A stretch of 5,661 nucleotides of DNA from JBAYZQ01 sp041672385 (GTDB lineage: Bacteria > Spirochaetota > Spirochaetia > Sphaerochaetales > Sphaerochaetaceae). A program made the translations under genes and the position numbers. The first letter of the stretch is position 1. Each line of letters begins with the position of its first letter. Shown piece after piece: positions 4,720 to 5,661 of the stretch. The notes below the pieces were generated by a model. The model saw nothing but the letters and a program-made list of their open reading frames with translations, made no database searches and was not told the DNA's origin. The DNA lies in the NCBI GenBank assembly GCA_041672385.1, contig JBAYZQ010000151.1:1-5661 (forward strand), in the 5' to 3' direction.

Positions 4720-5661
4720 ATGATTGATACAAAAGGTTTTAAATATTTTTCTCATAAATCTATGAGAACTTTTATTCTTGGTTTTTTATTATTATTCTGT
4801 ATGATAAGTCTCTTTGCTGAGCCCCAGCAAGAAATTTCAAATCCTCAGAATTTTAGAACGGTAATTGATATGAGGGGTCGGAGTGTAGAAATACCAGAAA
4901 ATATTAACAGCATTGTTCCCCTAGGAGCAGGATCTTTAAGATTAGTCACCTATCTAAATGCTACAGACAAAGTTGTTGCAGTTGAAGATCTTGGAAATGG
5001 AAGAGAAAAGACTTCTTATGATTTTTTTAATTTAGCAACCTATAGAATTGCGTATCCCGAACTTCGAAATTTACCAAGCATTGGAAGTATAGAAAACCAT
5101 GAGGGACTTATTAATGCCTCACCTGATCTTATTATAGCTTCATACACGGATGTAAGTCAGTTAGACCAGTTACAAAATACTTTAGGTATCCCTGTTTTTG
5201 CAGTAAATGTTGATGTTGAATTTTATGAAACAGACCTTTTTTATCATCAAATAGAATTATTGGGTGAAGTCTTAGACAAAAAAGAGAGAGCTGAAAAACT
5301 AGTTACGGGTATCAAAGCAGTTTTAAAAGATGTTGAAAATAGAGCACAAAAGGTAAGTACACCCAAACGTGTTTATGCCGGTGGGATGATGTTTTATGGA
5401 CCAGCAAACTTGCTTAGAACAACAGGAGATTTTCTTCCTTTTGATTTTACAAATTCAGAAAATGTGATGCCAACTAATCCAACAGGAAATTTACAACCAT
5501 ATATGACCTCCCTTGAAGACTTTATAGCTGCCTCTCCGGATTATATCTTTATTGATGCAGCAAATGTTAAGCTTTCAAAAGCTGGGTTTGAAGATAATAA
5601 GAAAGTTCTAGAAGAACAAGTTCCTGCATTTAAGAATCACAATGTGTATACTACATTTGTA
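4720..5661 (+). CDS. ABC transporter substrate-binding protein, PF01497 (BtuF/FepB-like), iron/metal-complex type; 3' truncated
   Basis: The first 314 residues of an exported binding protein, still open at the window end; relatives are about 340-380 aa. A signal peptide is plain: basic residues up to Arg16, hydrophobic core at 17-32, probable cleavage after SLFA (Ala33). Cys27 in LLFC is a poor lipobox, so lipoprotein anchoring is possible but weakly supported. The mature part opens with DMRGRSVEIP at 50-59 and a LGAGSLRLVTYL.A..KVVAVED segment, typical of binding proteins annotated for iron or siderophore uptake. It continues with an ASPDLIIASY region of the first lobe, and in the second lobe YMTSLEDFIAASPDYIFID around 261-279. 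It would capture its ligand outside the cytoplasmic membrane and deliver it to a permease and ATPase, which presumably follow beyond the window. Ligand options are ferric siderophore, heme, corrinoid or a metal chelate. The NikR-like gene upstream and the inverted repeat in its promoter suggest metal-responsive control. Confidence 0.87.
   Translation, partial: MIDTKGFKYFSHKSMRTFILGFLLLFCMISLFAEPQQEISNPQNFRTVIDMRGRSVEIPENINSIVPLGAGSLRLVTYLNATDKVVAVEDLGNGREKTSYDFFNLATYRIAYPELRNLPSIGSIENHEGLINASPDLIIASYTDVSQLDQLQNTLGIPVFAVNVDVEFYETDLFYHQIELLGEVLDKKERAEKLVTGIKAVLKDVENRAQKVSTPKRVYAGGMMFYGPANLLRTTGDFLPFDFTNSENVMPTNPTGNLQPYMTSLEDFIAASPDYIFIDAANVKLSKAGFEDNKKVLEEQVPAFKNHNVYTTFV

Noticed and set aside
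1..5661. CRISPR arrays, tRNA/rRNA genes, insertion sequences, riboswitches
   Set aside because: No spaced direct repeats, cloverleaf-like segments, transposase frames or terminal repeats were seen, and the only non-coding gaps (about 186 and 111 nt) are accounted for by terminator, leader, promoter and inverted repeat.

Overview
This is an AT-rich bacterial window; hand counts of sampled lines give about 30% GC on the left and mid-30s on the right. All genes are on the + strand. There are two transcription blocks separated by a Rho-independent terminator at 4036-4074. The host cannot be named from this sequence. Strong GGAG/GGAGG ribosome binding sites, a secreted ABC-transporter binding protein whose signal peptide ends in SLFA/E, and split transketolase genes fit an anaerobic fermenter. 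A spirochaete or a low-GC Firmicute/Fusobacterium-like lineage is the best guess, held loosely.

Left block (1-4002): the 3' part of a tightly packed sugar operon. It encodes the N-terminal subunit of a split transketolase (cut by the window edge), the C-terminal subunit, an RpiR-family sugar-phosphate-responsive regulator, a PfkB/ribokinase-family sugar kinase and a class II (zinc) ketose-bisphosphate aldolase. Every junction abuts or overlaps (0, 8, 11 and 10 nt), so the five genes look translationally coupled and made together. Kinase plus class II aldolase make a phosphorylate-and-cleave module that should release DHAP and an aldehyde. The transketolase pair can exchange two-carbon units with ketose and aldose phosphates. 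The RpiR protein probably senses a phosphosugar intermediate and controls the operon. The substrate is not determined. Reasonable options are a pentose/heptulose route through sedoheptulose 1,7-bisphosphate, an unusual ketose, or a sulfosugar-like compound, because the kinase resembles the YihV subgroup.

Right block (4075-5661): an AT-rich leader, then a NikR-family ribbon-helix-helix regulator. Next comes a 111-nt gap with a good sigma70-type promoter and an inverted repeat, and then the first 314 residues of an exported metal/siderophore/corrinoid-type ABC substrate-binding protein (PF01497-like), cut by the window end. The NikR homologue has lost two of the four canonical nickel ligands (positions equivalent to E. 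coli H76 and H87) and the Asp of the potassium site, but keeps His89 and Cys95. The inverted repeat just downstream of the promoter has outer half-sites 16 nt apart, the same spacing as the NikR operator. Together these suggest a diverged NikR-type sensor controlling an uptake system whose ligand may not be nickel.
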